Shown one piece after another: positions 17,411-26,994 of a DNA stretch of 44,570 nucleotides. A program made the position numbers and the translations under genes. Source of the DNA: Eubacteriales bacterium (GTDB lineage Bacteria; Bacillota; Clostridia; Lachnospirales; Lachnospiraceae); NCBI GenBank assembly GCA_030524225.1, contig JAUNGV010000002.1:1-44570 (forward strand), written 5' to 3'. Numbering within the stretch: the stretch's first letter is position 1; every line of letters starts with the position of its first letter. Below the pieces are notes generated by a model, which saw only the letters and a program-made list of their open reading frames with translations, did not search any database and had not been told where the DNA came from.

Positions 17411-18901
17411 GTGAAATTGACAGTGGCAAAATTATTTCTTAATTCCGGCAGGAAGTACGGAACGATCAACAGAAATTTATACGGGCAGTTTGCGGAGCAT
17501 CTGGGCAGCTGCATCTACAACGGAATTTATGTGGGGGAGCGCAGCGATATTCCGAACGAGGACGGGATCCGTCTGGATGTCGTCGAGGCGCTGCGGCATA
17601 TTCGTGTGCCGGTGATCCGGTGGCCGGGTGGGAGCTTTTCGGAGAACTATCATTGGAGGGACGCGGTGGGGCCGAAACAGGAGCGCCGTCCCATCGTCAA
17701 TTCGAGTTGGGGTGATGTGGTGGAGGACAATTCCTTCGGAACGCACGAGTTCTTCCGCTTCTGCGAGATGGTCGGGGCGGCACCCTATATTGCGGCCAAT
17801 GTCACGACCGGCACGGTGCGGGAACTTGAGGAATGGATCAGCTATATCACGGACGCGGGGGATTCGGCGATGGCGCGGCTGCGCCGGGAGAACGGACGGG
17901 AAGAACCGTGGCGGCTTCCCTACGTGGGGATCGGCAATGAGAACTGGAGCATGCGGCCGGAATTCTACGCGGATCGCTTCCACCTGTTTTCCTCCGGTAT
18001 TCACAGCAGGCAGCAAATAGAGAGAATCGCGTGCGGGCCGGACGGGGCGAACTATGACTGGACGGACGCGCTGATGCAGCAGGCGAAGCCCTCGCTGATG
18101 AATGGGCTCTCTCTTCATTATTATACGATGCCGGGCTACTATAAGACGGACGAGTATCCGCAGGACGAAAAGCGTCCGGCCAGAGATTTTGACCGGGAGG
18201 GATATTACCGGACGCTGCGCAGAGCCCTGTATATGGAAACGCTGATCCGGCAGCACTGCGCTCTGATGGAGCGGCGGGACCCGGAGGGCAGAATCGGGCT
18301 GGTGGTCGATGAGTGGGGCACATGGCATCAGCCGGAGCCGGGGACGAATCCTTCCTTCCTCTATCAGCAGAACACGATGCGGGACGCGATTGTCGCGGGA
18401 CTGACGCTGAATATTTTCAACCGCTGCAGCGAGCGGGTGCGGATGGCGAATATTGCGCAGGCGGTCAATGTGCTGCAGGCGATGGTGCTGACGCGGGAAC
18501 AGGAGATGGTGCTGACGCCGACGTATCACGTCTTCGATCTCTATCGGGCTCATCAGGATGCCAGACGCATCGAGAGCTACATCCAGCAGGATCTGACCGG
18601 GCCGCAGGATGCGCAGGTTCCGGCGCTGAGCGTCAGCGCTTCCGAGGACGAACAGGGTGTGCTCCACGCGACGCTGGTCAATACGGACGCTGATGAGAGC
18701 AGGGCGGTGCAGTGCCTGCTGGAGGGCAGAGCGTACAGTTCCGTGAAAATCCGCTACCTGAGCGGAGCGATTGGGGCGTATAATGATTTTGACAGAAAGG
18801 ATGCGGTGCAGATCCGCGAGATGACACCGCCGGTGATCGAAGACAATACCTTTGCCGTCGAGGTGCCGGCCTGCTGCGTGATGGAGCTGACGCTGGAATA
18901 A
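17411..18901 (+). CDS. GH51 alpha-L-arabinofuranosidase
   Basis: A retaining cytosolic arabinofuranosidase of 496 residues acting on alpha-1,2/1,3/1,5-arabinosyl groups of arabinoxylo- or arabino-oligosaccharides. The acid/base is Glu177 in GIGNENW and the nucleophile is Glu301 in VVDEWGTW. Typical motifs include LYGQFAEHLG, VIRWPGGSFSENYHW and LSLHYYT. The C-terminal beta domain ends with FAVEVPACCVMELTLE. It starts at GTG 17411; the nearest good ribosome site (CAGGAG, 17388-17393) is rather far (about 17 bp), so GTG 17423 is an alternative. The preceding 136-bp gap is GC-rich and shows no gene. Confidence 0.95.
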   Translation: MKLTVAKLFLNSGRKYGTINRNLYGQFAEHLGSCIYNGIYVGERSDIPNEDGIRLDVVEALRHIRVPVIRWPGGSFSENYHWRDAVGPKQERRPIVNSSWGDVVEDNSFGTHEFFRFCEMVGAAPYIAANVTTGTVRELEEWISYITDAGDSAMARLRRENGREEPWRLPYVGIGNENWSMRPEFYADRFHLFSSGIHSRQQIERIACGPDGANYDWTDALMQQAKPSLMNGLSLHYYTMPGYYKTDEYPQDEKRPARDFDREGYYRTLRRALYMETLIRQHCALMERRDPEGRIGLVVDEWGTWHQPEPGTNPSFLYQQNTMRDAIVAGLTLNIFNRCSERVRMANIAQAVNVLQAMVLTREQEMVLTPTYHVFDLYRAHQDARRIESYIQQDLTGPQDAQVPALSVSASEDEQGVLHATLVNTDADESRAVQCLLEGRAYSSVKIRYLSGAIGAYNDFDRKDAVQIREMTPPVIEDNTFAVEVPACCVMELTLE

Positions 18902-18957
18902 ACAGCGGCGGCCGCGGATCTTTGACCGCAGTGCTGCAAACAGGCGGCGGAAGAAGG

Positions 18958-18993
18958 GGAGCAAAACGCGCTCCGGAATGGAGATTAAAAATG
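18958..18993 (+). promoter_or_regulatory. Local hairpin and repeated translation-initiation box, copy 2
   Basis: GGAGC (18958-18962) pairs with GCTCC (18970-18974) across a 7-nt loop directly before GGAATGGAG. Bases 18969-18993 are identical to 14141-14165. The hairpin ends where the ribosome site begins. Confidence 0.65.
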
Positions 18994-20832
18994 GAACTGT
19001 ATGTGGAACTGAAACTGCGGGGAGATGAGGCAAACGGCGGCTTTTCCAACGGGCTGACTATGTGCGGGAGCCAGTCGGTCAGGGAACTGGAGCTGGTGGA
19101 GGACGCGGAGCGGGTACGGCGCTACCGGGACGGACGGGGACACTGCGTGAGCGTGGCGACGCGGCAGATCGGGGAGGCGCAGGAACTCGTCACAACATTT
19201 GAAAATCAGGGAACAGAGCCTGTTGTGCTCGACATGCTCTCCTCCTTTGCGATTCGGGATATTCCGGCGGACAGGATTCACAGGATGCAGTCGTTCTGGA
19301 GTGCGGAAGGGAAGCCGCGGACGGAGACGGTGGAGGAACTGGGCCTGGAGCCTTCGTGGGCCGGTTTTGGCCTGCGGTCGGAGAAATTCGGAAATCTCGG
19401 CTCCATGCCGGTCCGGAAGTATTTTCCCTTCGTCGTGCTGGAGGACAGCAGGGAGGGGCGCTTCGTGGGAATCCAGCTCTACGCGCCCTCTTCGTGGCAG
19501 ATTGAACTTCTGTGTGAAAAGGATGAGAACCTCGCGGTGGTCGGAGGAATTGCCGATCATGACTATGGACACTGGGGCAGGGAGGTTGCGCCGGGCGAAC
19601 GGTTCAGCGCGCCGCGTGCTCTTCTGGCACAGGGTGATTCTCTCTATGAAGTCTGCCATAAGCTGACGGCGGCACAGCAGCCGGAGATTTCCGCCAGGGA
19701 TCAGGAAATGGGAATCCTGTTTAACGAGTACTGCACGACATGGGGCAGTCCGAGTCTTGAGAATGTCAGGAAGATCTGCGACAGAATAAAGGGCCGGGGG
19801 ATTCAGTTCATGGTGATCGATGCGGGCTGGTACGGACAGACCGGGAACTGGGGTCACTATATCGGCGACTGGGACGTCAATACGGAGGTCTTTCCGGGCG
19901 GGCTGAAAGCGGCGGCGGACTATATCAGGAGCTGTGGCATGATTCCCGGACTGTGGTTCGAGCTGGAGTCGGTCGGACGGGCGTCGCAGTACTGGAATGC
20001 GACGGAACATCTGCTGCAAAAGGATGGTGTTCCGATCACGGTGGGCGACCGGCGTTTCTGGGACATGGAAGACCCGTGGGTCGTGGATTATCTGTCGCGG
20101 AAGGTGATCGGTCAGTTAAAGGAGGCCGGTTTCGGCTACGTCAAGGTGGATTACAACGAGACGATCGGCGTCGGATGCGACGGCACGGAGAGTCTTGGAG
20201 AGGGACTGCGCCGCAAGGTGAAGGCGACGCAGGCGTTCTTTGCCAGAATGAAGGAGGAGATTCCTGATCTGGTGTTCGAACTGTGCAGCAGCGGCGGTCA
20301 CCGTCTGGAGCCGTCGTTTCTGGAACTCGCCTCGCAGGCCAGCTTTTCCGACGCGCACGAGACGGTCACGATTCCGCTGATCGCCGCCAACCTGCACAGG
20401 GTGATGCAGCCGCGGCAGAGTCAGATCTGGGCGGTTCTGCGGGCGGCGGACAGTCTCGAGCGCATTCAGTATTCGATGGTCAACACGTTTCTCGGAAGGA
20501 TGTGTCTGAGCGGCGATATTTACGATCTCTCCGACAGTCAGTGGCAGGCGGTGGAGGAGGGAATGGACTTTTACCGGCAGGCGGCGGATATCATCCGGGA
20601 CGGCGAGACGGTTTCGTGCCTCTGCAATGTGCGCAGCTACGCGAAACCCTGCGGTGAGCAGGTACTGGTGCGGCGGCTCGGCGCGCGCCTTCTGGTGATT
20701 GCGCACCGGTTCGGAGATTCGCAGGAACCGGAGATGCAGATCCTGCAGGGCAAACGGATCCTGTGCGAATACGGGACTCTGACGGGGGATTTTACCGCAA
20801 AGGCATGGATCTGCGAGGAGACGGCGGAGTAA
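18991..20832 (+). CDS. GH36 alpha-galactosidase
   Basis: A 613-residue retaining GH36 enzyme expected to remove terminal alpha-D-galactose. The N-terminal beta-supersandwich covers about residues 1-235. The barrel follows: FNEYCTTWGSPSLENV, VIDAGWYGQTGNWGHYIGDW, PGLWFELESVG, nucleophile Asp387 in YVKVDYNE, ELCSSGGHRLEPS, and acid/base Asp454 in FSDAHE. It is shorter than the ~700-residue raffinose-type enzymes. ATG at 18991 is set by GGAATGGAG and the start of homology. No signal peptide. In this context it would strip alpha-galactose decorations from imported xylan or gum fragments; a raffinose or melibiose role is possible but does not fit its neighbours. Confidence 0.92.
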   Translation: MELYVELKLRGDEANGGFSNGLTMCGSQSVRELELVEDAERVRRYRDGRGHCVSVATRQIGEAQELVTTFENQGTEPVVLDMLSSFAIRDIPADRIHRMQSFWSAEGKPRTETVEELGLEPSWAGFGLRSEKFGNLGSMPVRKYFPFVVLEDSREGRFVGIQLYAPSSWQIELLCEKDENLAVVGGIADHDYGHWGREVAPGERFSAPRALLAQGDSLYEVCHKLTAAQQPEISARDQEMGILFNEYCTTWGSPSLENVRKICDRIKGRGIQFMVIDAGWYGQTGNWGHYIGDWDVNTEVFPGGLKAAADYIRSCGMIPGLWFELESVGRASQYWNATEHLLQKDGVPITVGDRRFWDMEDPWVVDYLSRKVIGQLKEAGFGYVKVDYNETIGVGCDGTESLGEGLRRKVKATQAFFARMKEEIPDLVFELCSSGGHRLEPSFLELASQASFSDAHETVTIPLIAANLHRVMQPRQSQIWAVLRAADSLERIQYSMVNTFLGRMCLSGDIYDLSDSQWQAVEEGMDFYRQAADIIRDGETVSCLCNVRSYAKPCGEQVLVRRLGARLLVIAHRFGDSQEPEMQILQGKRILCEYGTLTGDFTAKAWICEETAE

Positions 20833-20958
20833 AACGGAATGGAGGTTCCGGTGCGGTTAGAGGATTGCCCGCCGTGGGATTGCGGGCGGCGTGAGGCGGG
20901 AGACGGCGGGGCCGGCGCATGAAGGAGGAAATGATGCGCTGTCTCATGGAGGGGAGAT

Positions 20959-23328
20959 ATGTTATCGGTATGGCATAGAAAAAGCAGGGAGATCACCAGA
21001 GCGTATCGGGACGGCGGCGCGCTGTTTCTGGAAGCGGAAGGAGGCAGAATCCGGCTGGCTCCGCAGACGGAGTGCTGCGTACGGATCTCTTATACGGAGG
21101 GAGATTCCTTCGGAGAGGGGCAGGGCAGTCATCTGAATACGGCGGGCTCCGACTGCGCATGGAGCTGGCGGGAGACAGAGCGGGCAGTCGTGCTGGAGAC
21201 GGGCAGGATCCGGCTGCGCGTCTCCAGAGAGGAGGGAGCAATCCGGTATGAAAAGAGGGACGGCTCCCTCCTGCTCATGGAGCAGGCATATGACAGCAAG
21301 CGGACGGAGGCGTATCAATCGTTCCGCACGGTCGTAGACGACCGGACGGAAGTGGAGGAGGTGGAGACGCCGGATGGAGTCAAACGACGGCTCAGAGGGG
21401 CGGACAAGGTATTCGACAGGATGCTGTGCCGGACGAGACTGCGGCTTGCGTTCTCGGAGGATGAGCATCTGTACGGACTGGGGCAGGCGGAGGAGGGAGC
21501 GGGCGATCTGCGCCACACCGTGCAGTATCTGCATCAGGCCAATCTGAAAATTGCGATTCCCTTCCTGCTTTCGGATCGCGGGTACGGGCTTCTGCTCTCG
21601 ACGCAGGGAACCGCTGTGTTCAGCGATACGCAGTTTGGCTCCTATCTCTATACGGAGGCGGACGAATATCTTGATTATTTTTTTATCGAGGGGAAACCGG
21701 TCGAGGCTGTGAGAGAATTCCGGCGGCTTTCGGGGCGGGCGGCGATGCTGCCGAAATGGGCGTTCGGCTATATCCAGTCGCAGGAGCGCTATGAAACGGC
21801 GCAGGAGCTGGTGGACACTGTACAGGAATTCCGTAAAAGAAAGCTGGGCATAGACGCCATTGTGCTGGACTGGCAGTACTGGAAAGAAGGAATGTGGGGG
21901 CAGAAGGAATTCGACAGGGACAGGTTTCCGGATCCTGCGGCGATGACACGCCTGCTCCATGCACAGAACGTCCGCCTGCTGATTTCCGTGTGGCCGAATA
22001 TGACGGCCGGGAGCGGGAATTACAGGGAATTCGCAGAGAGCGGAAAGCTCCTTCCGGGGAGTGAGATTTACGATGCCTTCGATCAGGAGGCGAGAGATCT
22101 GTACTGGAAACAGCTGGAGAGGGAGCTGTTCCGGGCGGGGACGGACGGGTGGTGGTGCGATTCCAGCGAACCCCTCACACCGGAATGGGAGCGGATAGTG
22201 AAGCCGGAGCCGGGAGAGATGTATCATGCTTACAGAGAGACGGCGGCAGACTTCATGCCCGCGGAACGGGCGAACGCTTACGGGATGTACCATGCGCAGG
22301 GCGTCTATGAAGGGCAGCGGGCGTGCACAGAAGAAAAGAGAGTGGTCAATCTGACCAGAAGCGGCTGGGCGGGAAGCCAGAAATACGGCACGATTCTGTG
22401 GTCGGGCGATACGTGCGCACGGTGGGAGACCCTGCGCAGTCAGGTGGTGGCAGGGCTGCAGTTCTGCGCCAGCGGGATGCCGTACTGGACGCTCGATATC
22501 GGCGCGTTTTTTGTAAAAAGCGGAGAGCAGTGGTTCTGGGACGGACATTATGATGGAGGTGCGGCGGATCCGGCTTACCGGGAACTGTATGTGAGGTGGT
22601 TTCAGTACGGCGTATTCCTGCCGGTATTCCGCAGCCACGGAACGGACTGCCGCAGAGAACCGTGGAATTTCGGAGAGGAAACACAGCCGTTTTATGAGGC
22701 GATCAAAGCGTCCATCGCGTTGAGATACCGCTTGATCGCCTATATTTACTCTCTGGCGGGAGAGGTATGGCGGGAGCACGGGACGATGATGCGGCCTCTT
22801 GTTTTTGATTTTCCGGAAGATAAGAGGGCGGCCGGTATCATGGATACCTATCTGTTCGGACCGTCCCTCCTGATCTGCCCGGTTACGGAGAGCATGTATC
22901 CGGATGGACAGGTGAGGGAGGAAACGATCGGGAACAGAAAGAGCAGACGCAGAGTCTACCTACCGGCCGGGACGCAGTGGTACGATTTCTATACGGAAGA
23001 GAAATACGAAGGCGGCCAGGAAATCATCGCGGAGGCGGGGATTGACAGAATCCCGGTCTATGTGCGCGCGGGGGCTGTTCTTCCGCTCATGGAGGCGGGG
23101 GAGAGTACGGCGCAGATGGAAGGCGGCGGGATCACGCTGCAGGCGTACGCGGGGGCGGACGGAGGATTTACGCTGTACGAGGACGCGGGAGACGGGTACG
23201 GCTATGAGAGAGGGGAATACTGCCTGACGGAGCTTTCCTATCAGGATGAGAAGCGGGAAGTGACATGGGAGACGACGGGAATGGAGCGGTTCCGCAGGGG
23301 CGCATTTCGTGTCCGGATTGTGGAGTGA
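20959..23328 (+). CDS. GH31 alpha-xylosidase (or alpha-glucosidase)
   Basis: A 789-residue retaining GH31 enzyme. The N-terminal sandwich domain has LYGLGQAEEGAGDLR. The barrel carries nucleophile Asp401 in DGWWCDSSEP and acid/base Asp484 in LWSGDTCARWETL. The substrate loops include IVLDWQYWKEGMWG, FCASGMPYWTLDIGAF and FRSHGTDCRREPW. The DGWWCDSSEP form resembles alpha-xylosidases of the Xyl31A/XylS group rather than starch-type alpha-glucosidases. C-terminal sandwich domains follow. The ATG has GGAGGGGAG upstream. No signal peptide. Alpha-xylose occurs on xyloglucan and on complex cereal arabinoxylan; the neighbours favour the latter. Confidence 0.88.
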   Translation: MLSVWHRKSREITRAYRDGGALFLEAEGGRIRLAPQTECCVRISYTEGDSFGEGQGSHLNTAGSDCAWSWRETERAVVLETGRIRLRVSREEGAIRYEKRDGSLLLMEQAYDSKRTEAYQSFRTVVDDRTEVEEVETPDGVKRRLRGADKVFDRMLCRTRLRLAFSEDEHLYGLGQAEEGAGDLRHTVQYLHQANLKIAIPFLLSDRGYGLLLSTQGTAVFSDTQFGSYLYTEADEYLDYFFIEGKPVEAVREFRRLSGRAAMLPKWAFGYIQSQERYETAQELVDTVQEFRKRKLGIDAIVLDWQYWKEGMWGQKEFDRDRFPDPAAMTRLLHAQNVRLLISVWPNMTAGSGNYREFAESGKLLPGSEIYDAFDQEARDLYWKQLERELFRAGTDGWWCDSSEPLTPEWERIVKPEPGEMYHAYRETAADFMPAERANAYGMYHAQGVYEGQRACTEEKRVVNLTRSGWAGSQKYGTILWSGDTCARWETLRSQVVAGLQFCASGMPYWTLDIGAFFVKSGEQWFWDGHYDGGAADPAYRELYVRWFQYGVFLPVFRSHGTDCRREPWNFGEETQPFYEAIKASIALRYRLIAYIYSLAGEVWREHGTMMRPLVFDFPEDKRAAGIMDTYLFGPSLLICPVTESMYPDGQVREETIGNRKSRRRVYLPAGTQWYDFYTEEKYEGGQEIIAEAGIDRIPVYVRAGAVLPLMEAGESTAQMEGGGITLQAYAGADGGFTLYEDAGDGYGYERGEYCLTELSYQDEKREVTWETTGMERFRRGAFRVRIVE

Positions 23329-23352
23329 AGAACGCTCCGATAGGGAGGAGTT

Positions 23353-25587
23353 ATGAGAAATCGGCTATGGTATCGGAAACCGGCGGGGTGCTGGGAGGAG
23401 GCATTGCCGGTCGGGAACGGCAGAATAGGAGCGATGGTGGGCGCAAATCCGGTCTGCGAGACGGTGTGGCTCAATGAGGACAGCATCTGGAGCGGAAAAC
23501 AGCTTGACCGGATCAATCCGTCAGCCAGAGAATTCCTTCCGGAAATTCGCCGTCTCCTGCGGGCGGGAAGAATTCCGGAGGCGGAGCGTCTCGCTCTCTG
23601 TGCGCTGTCCGGAACTCCCAATTCCCAGCGCGCCTATGAGACAGCGGGAGAGTTGTATCTGGGGTTCCGGATGGAGGGAGAGATCAGAGAGTACCGCCGG
23701 GAACTGGATCTGGACAGAGGCATTGCCGGAGCCGTTTACCGGATCGGAGAGACGGAGTACCGGCAGGAGTGGATCGCTTCTGCGCCGGATCAGGTATTGG
23801 CTCTGCATCTGACCGCAGAGGGGAAAGGGAAGCTTTCTTTTGACTGCCGCCTCGGGCGCTGTCATAACAGGACGGACGAGGTGACGGCGAATGGGGAGAA
23901 TGTCGTTTCCTTTGTGGTGGAGAGCGGCGGGGGGATTTCTTTTACCGTTTCGCTGCGTGTGGAGACGGTCGGCGGGAGGATTCGGACGATCGGCGAGCAT
24001 ATCGCCGTGGAAGAGGCACGGGAGGCCACTGTGCTCGTGGCGATCGAGACGAGCTTCCGGCATGAGAACTACAGGGAAGAGGCGGAGCGCCGTCTGCAGC
24101 GGGCGGCGGCAAAATCGTGGGAGGAACTCCGGCAGGCGCATGCGCGGGAGTATGAACCTCTGTTCCAGCGGGTGGCGCTTTCTCTTGGTGAGGAGAACGG
24201 AGAGGCGGAGCCGGATACGCAGGAGCGTCTGGAACGCATGAGAAGCGGGGAGGATGACGCGGCGCTGCTGGCGCTGTATTTCCAGTACGGACGCTACCTG
24301 CTGCTCTCTTCGAGCCGGGGAGACTGCCTTCCGGCGAATCTGCAGGGAATCTGGAACTCCAGCCTCACGCCTCCGTGGGACAGCAAGTATACGATCAATA
24401 TCAATGCGGAGATGAACTACTGGCTGGCGGAGAGCGGGAGTCTGCCGGAGTGCCATATTCCCTATTTCCGGCATCTGCGCAGAGTGATGGAAAACGGAAA
24501 AAAGACCGCGGCGCAGATGTACGGCTGCCGCGGTTCCGTGGCGCATCACAACACGGATATTTACGGGGACAGCGCGCCGCAGGATCACTATATTCCGGCG
24601 AGCTTTTGGGTCATGGGCGAAGCGTGGCTGGCGACGCACATCTGGGAACACTATCTGTATACGGGGGACGGCGAATTCCTGACGGAATATCTGGATATCG
24701 TGGAGGAGTGTATTCGCTTTTTTGCGGATTTTCTGATCGAGAATGACAGGGGAGAGCTCGTGACCTCTCCGTCGGTCTCTCCGGAGAATACCTATATCAT
24801 GCCGGATGGAACGAAGGGATGCCTGTGCGAGGGGGCAGCCATGGATATCGAAATCCTCCGGGAACTGCTGTGCGGCTATCTGCGGGCTGCGGAGCACGGG
24901 TTCGGGAATCCGGAGGTCAGGGAACGGGCGGAGGAAATCTATGGCAGGCTGCCCGCGTTAAAAATAGGGAAGCACGGACAGATTCAGGAATGGATGGAGG
25001 ATTATGAGGAGGCGGAGCCGGGACATCGCCATATTTCACAGTTATACGCCCTGTATCCCGGAACGATGCTGAACTGGCGCGATACCCCGGAGTGGATGGA
25101 GGCGGCAAAGGCGACTTTAAACCGGCGGCTCTCTTACGGCGGCGGCCACACGGGATGGTCGCGGGCATGGATCATCGGGCTGTGGGCGCGGCTCGGAGAG
25201 GGAGAAGCGGCGTATGAGAATTTCCGCGCGCTGCTCTCACAGAGCACATTCCCGAATCTGTTCGACAATCATCCGATGGGAGAGGGGTTCGTGTTCCAGA
25301 TCGACGGCAATTTCGGGGCGTCAGCGGCGCTGGCAGAGATGCTGGCGCAGAGCCATGGGGGAAGAATTGTTCTTCTTCCGGCTCTGCCGCATCAGTTAAA
25401 GGATGGCAGAGTCTCCGGCCTCTCTTTGCGCGGACAGATTCGGCTGGATATGGAATGGAGAGAGGGAAAGGTTCTCCGGTATTCGCTGTATTCGCCGAAG
25501 GAGCAGAGCGTTTTTGTGACGGTCAATGGCTGCGAAGAGGAAATTCTGCTGCAGGGAAAAGAACAGTACAGGAGGGAGAAAAGCTGA
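23353..25587 (+). CDS. GH95 alpha-L-fucosidase or alpha-L-galactosidase
   Basis: A 744-residue inverting GH95 enzyme. An N-terminal beta domain ([24 protein letters not shown]) precedes an (alpha/alpha)6 barrel. From family knowledge of the Bifidobacterium enzyme AfcA, the matching residues are Asn349 and Asn351 ([11 protein letters not shown]), Glu478 (SVSPENTY) and Asp651 ([10 protein letters not shown]). The residue two before the first Asn is Thr347, where AfcA has His as I recall. Thr there has been linked to alpha-L-galactosidase preference, so L-galactose is a real possibility. No signal peptide. It ends the glycosidase run, 29 bp from the convergent TetR gene with no obvious terminator between. 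Confidence 0.9.
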   Translation: MRNRLWYRKPAGCWEEALPVGNGRIGAMVGANPVCETVWLNEDSIWSGKQLDRINPSAREFLPEIRRLLRAGRIPEAERLALCALSGTPNSQRAYETAGELYLGFRMEGEIREYRRELDLDRGIAGAVYRIGETEYRQEWIASAPDQVLALHLTAEGKGKLSFDCRLGRCHNRTDEVTANGENVVSFVVESGGGISFTVSLRVETVGGRIRTIGEHIAVEEAREATVLVAIETSFRHENYREEAERRLQRAAAKSWEELRQAHAREYEPLFQRVALSLGEENGEAEPDTQERLERMRSGEDDAALLALYFQYGRYLLLSSSRGDCLPANLQGIWNSSLTPPWDSKYTININAEMNYWLAESGSLPECHIPYFRHLRRVMENGKKTAAQMYGCRGSVAHHNTDIYGDSAPQDHYIPASFWVMGEAWLATHIWEHYLYTGDGEFLTEYLDIVEECIRFFADFLIENDRGELVTSPSVSPENTYIMPDGTKGCLCEGAAMDIEILRELLCGYLRAAEHGFGNPEVRERAEEIYGRLPALKIGKHGQIQEWMEDYEEAEPGHRHISQLYALYPGTMLNWRDTPEWMEAAKATLNRRLSYGGGHTGWSRAWIIGLWARLGEGEAAYENFRALLSQSTFPNLFDNHPMGEGFVFQIDGNFGASAALAEMLAQSHGGRIVLLPALPHQLKDGRVSGLSLRGQIRLDMEWREGKVLRYSLYSPKEQSVFVTVNGCEEEILLQGKEQYRREKS

Positions 25588-25616
25588 GTTTATGTACGAT
25601 ATCTCTCGCCTGATTT

Positions 25617-26183
25617 TTACTTCTTCGGCGTGGAAAACACGGAGTAGAGGGTAGCGATTCCATTTTTTAACTGAGAAAAAAACAGTCTGGGGTCCTGCTC
25701 CGGATGTTTGCTCCAGATTTTAAAGACAGCGGGAATGATGGCCGACAGTAAACAGGCCAGATACTCCCGCTGCATCTCGCTCATCGGTCTGTCCGCAAAA
25801 AATATGTTTTTGATATCGTCGATGTGATTGGCGTGAAGCTGAAACAGGATGTCGGTCATGGAATTCCGTACTAACAGCTGCAGCAGTATCCTGTTCTGCA
25901 TCCAGAACGAGCTGAACTGGGCAAAAAGCTCCTCGAAAGAGGCGGAGGGATTGGCGCGCGCGTACTCGATCGTCTCCAGCATACTCTGTTCGCACTTCCA
26001 GTAGAGAATATCGGAGAGATTGTCAAAGAGCCGGTAAAAAGTAGGGCGGCTGACGCTGCAGTGGTGAATGACGTCCATGATTGTAATATCAGGAAAGGAA
26101 GTTTTTTCCATACATGTGAGCAGACCTTCATACAGGAGCGCGGCAGAGCGGAGCGCACGTTTGTCATTCGGAATATGATACAT
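25617..26183 (-). CDS. TetR-family transcriptional regulator
   Basis: A 188-residue regulator. The helix-turn-helix is near residues 33-60 (ITIMDVIHHCSVSRPTFYRLFDNLSDIL), with the Phe/Tyr-rich recognition helix typical of TetR proteins. The C-terminal ligand domain is not diagnostic. AAGGAGGA precedes the ATG on the minus strand. It is transcribed divergently from the HXXEE membrane protein gene across a 118-bp gap containing an imperfect 20-bp dyad (26198-26217) and a promoter for that gene. Regulation of itself and of the HXXEE gene is the simplest inference. Its convergent position next to the GH95 gene suggests it is not part of the xylan regulon. Confidence 0.88.
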   Translation of the reverse strand: MYHIPNDKRALRSAALLYEGLLTCMEKTSFPDITIMDVIHHCSVSRPTFYRLFDNLSDILYWKCEQSMLETIEYARANPSASFEELFAQFSSFWMQNRILLQLLVRNSMTDILFQLHANHIDDIKNIFFADRPMSEMQREYLACLLSAIIPAVFKIWSKHPEQDPRLFFSQLKNGIATLYSVFSTPKK

Positions 26184-26197
26184 ATTGTCCTCCTTGT

Positions 26198-26217
26198 GTC
26201 TTATAAAAATATGAGAC
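26198..26217. promoter_or_regulatory. Candidate TetR operator
   Basis: The 20-bp imperfect palindrome GTCTtATAaaaaTATgAGAC lies between the divergent TetR and HXXEE genes, 15 bases upstream of the TetR start codon. It also abuts the -35 of the HXXEE promoter. Confidence 0.5.
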
Positions 26218-26219
26218 TA

Positions 26220-26248
26220 TTGTATCACATAATATCGCCTGCTAGAAT
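26220..26248 (+). promoter_or_regulatory. Promoter for the HXXEE protein gene
   Basis: TTGTAT (26220-26225), a 17-bp spacer, then TAGAAT (26243-26248). Confidence 0.55.
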
Positions 26249-26301
26249 AACCGCACAGCAGTTTTGACAGGTGATTTATGACAAGGAGGTTGAAGAAGAC
26301 A

Positions 26302-26976
26302 ATGAAAAAAGGAATGAACTGGTGGTGTGATCGGGCGTGGATCAAATTTGGCTGTGCGATTACGGCGGGAGTGACAGCTGCAATTTTATGGAACTGGACA
26401 GTGTGGTCGGCGGAGCTCAAAATTGTGGCCGCTGTGGCGGCGCTGATTCCGATGCATGTTGTGGAGGAGTGGGTTTTCCCAGGTGGGTTTCACTATCAGT
26501 ATAATTCGCTGTTTCACTCCAAACGGCCGGATCGCTATCCGATGTGCCGTCTCTCGGATATGATCACCAATCTGGGGACAACGATTCTGTTTCTCGTTCT
26601 TGCACTTATCTGTGACAGGCAGGGCTATGTGAGTCCGGGACTTCTTCTGGGAATTATGATTTTCAGCGCGCTGGAGGTGGTCTTCCACACGGCAATCGGC
26701 GTCAGCATGTATCTTACTTTCAGAAAAAATGGTAAATCCACGATATACGGCCCAGGCTCCATCACGGCTTATTTGGGCTTCGGCGTGCTGGGAGTTCTCT
26801 CGTGGCACAGCATCAGAGGCGGGATACTGACAGGGGCGGATTGGGGGATTGCGATCGCGCTGCTCGCCGTTATTGCAGTGGGATTTATCCTGATTCCGGA
26901 AAATGTGATCAAGAGGACAAAGTGCGATCGGTATTATTTCAGGAATGCCGGATATTTTCAGCAGTTTCTGCGGTGA
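26302..26976 (+). CDS. HXXEE-domain membrane protein of unknown function
   Basis: A 224-residue integral membrane protein with about five to six predicted hydrophobic segments. The family motif HxxEE is present as His52-Val-Val-Glu55-Glu56 at the end of a membrane helix, followed by GGFHYQYN. Further conserved polar residues include VFHTAIG and LSWHS. The family (PF13787) has no established function; the His/Glu motif may bind metal. ATG at 26302 is preferred, 12 bases after AGGAGG; ATG 26278 and ATG 26314 are in-frame alternatives. It is divergent from the TetR gene, which probably controls it. A TIR-bearing repeat lies just downstream. Confidence 0.75.
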   Translation: MKKGMNWWCDRAWIKFGCAITAGVTAAILWNWTVWSAELKIVAAVAALIPMHVVEEWVFPGGFHYQYNSLFHSKRPDRYPMCRLSDMITNLGTTILFLVLALICDRQGYVSPGLLLGIMIFSALEVVFHTAIGVSMYLTFRKNGKSTIYGPGSITAYLGFGVLGVLSWHSIRGGILTGADWGIAIALLAVIAVGFILIPENVIKRTKCDRYYFRNAGYFQQFLR

Positions 26977-26994
26977 GTCCGGCTCTTTTAACAG

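Noticed and set aside
20959-25587. Xyloglucan utilisation as the main role of the locus
   Set aside because: GH31 alpha-xylosidase and GH95 would fit, but beta-galactosidase and endo-xyloglucanase are absent, and Rex, GH39, GH51 and several GH43 enzymes point to arabinoxylan.
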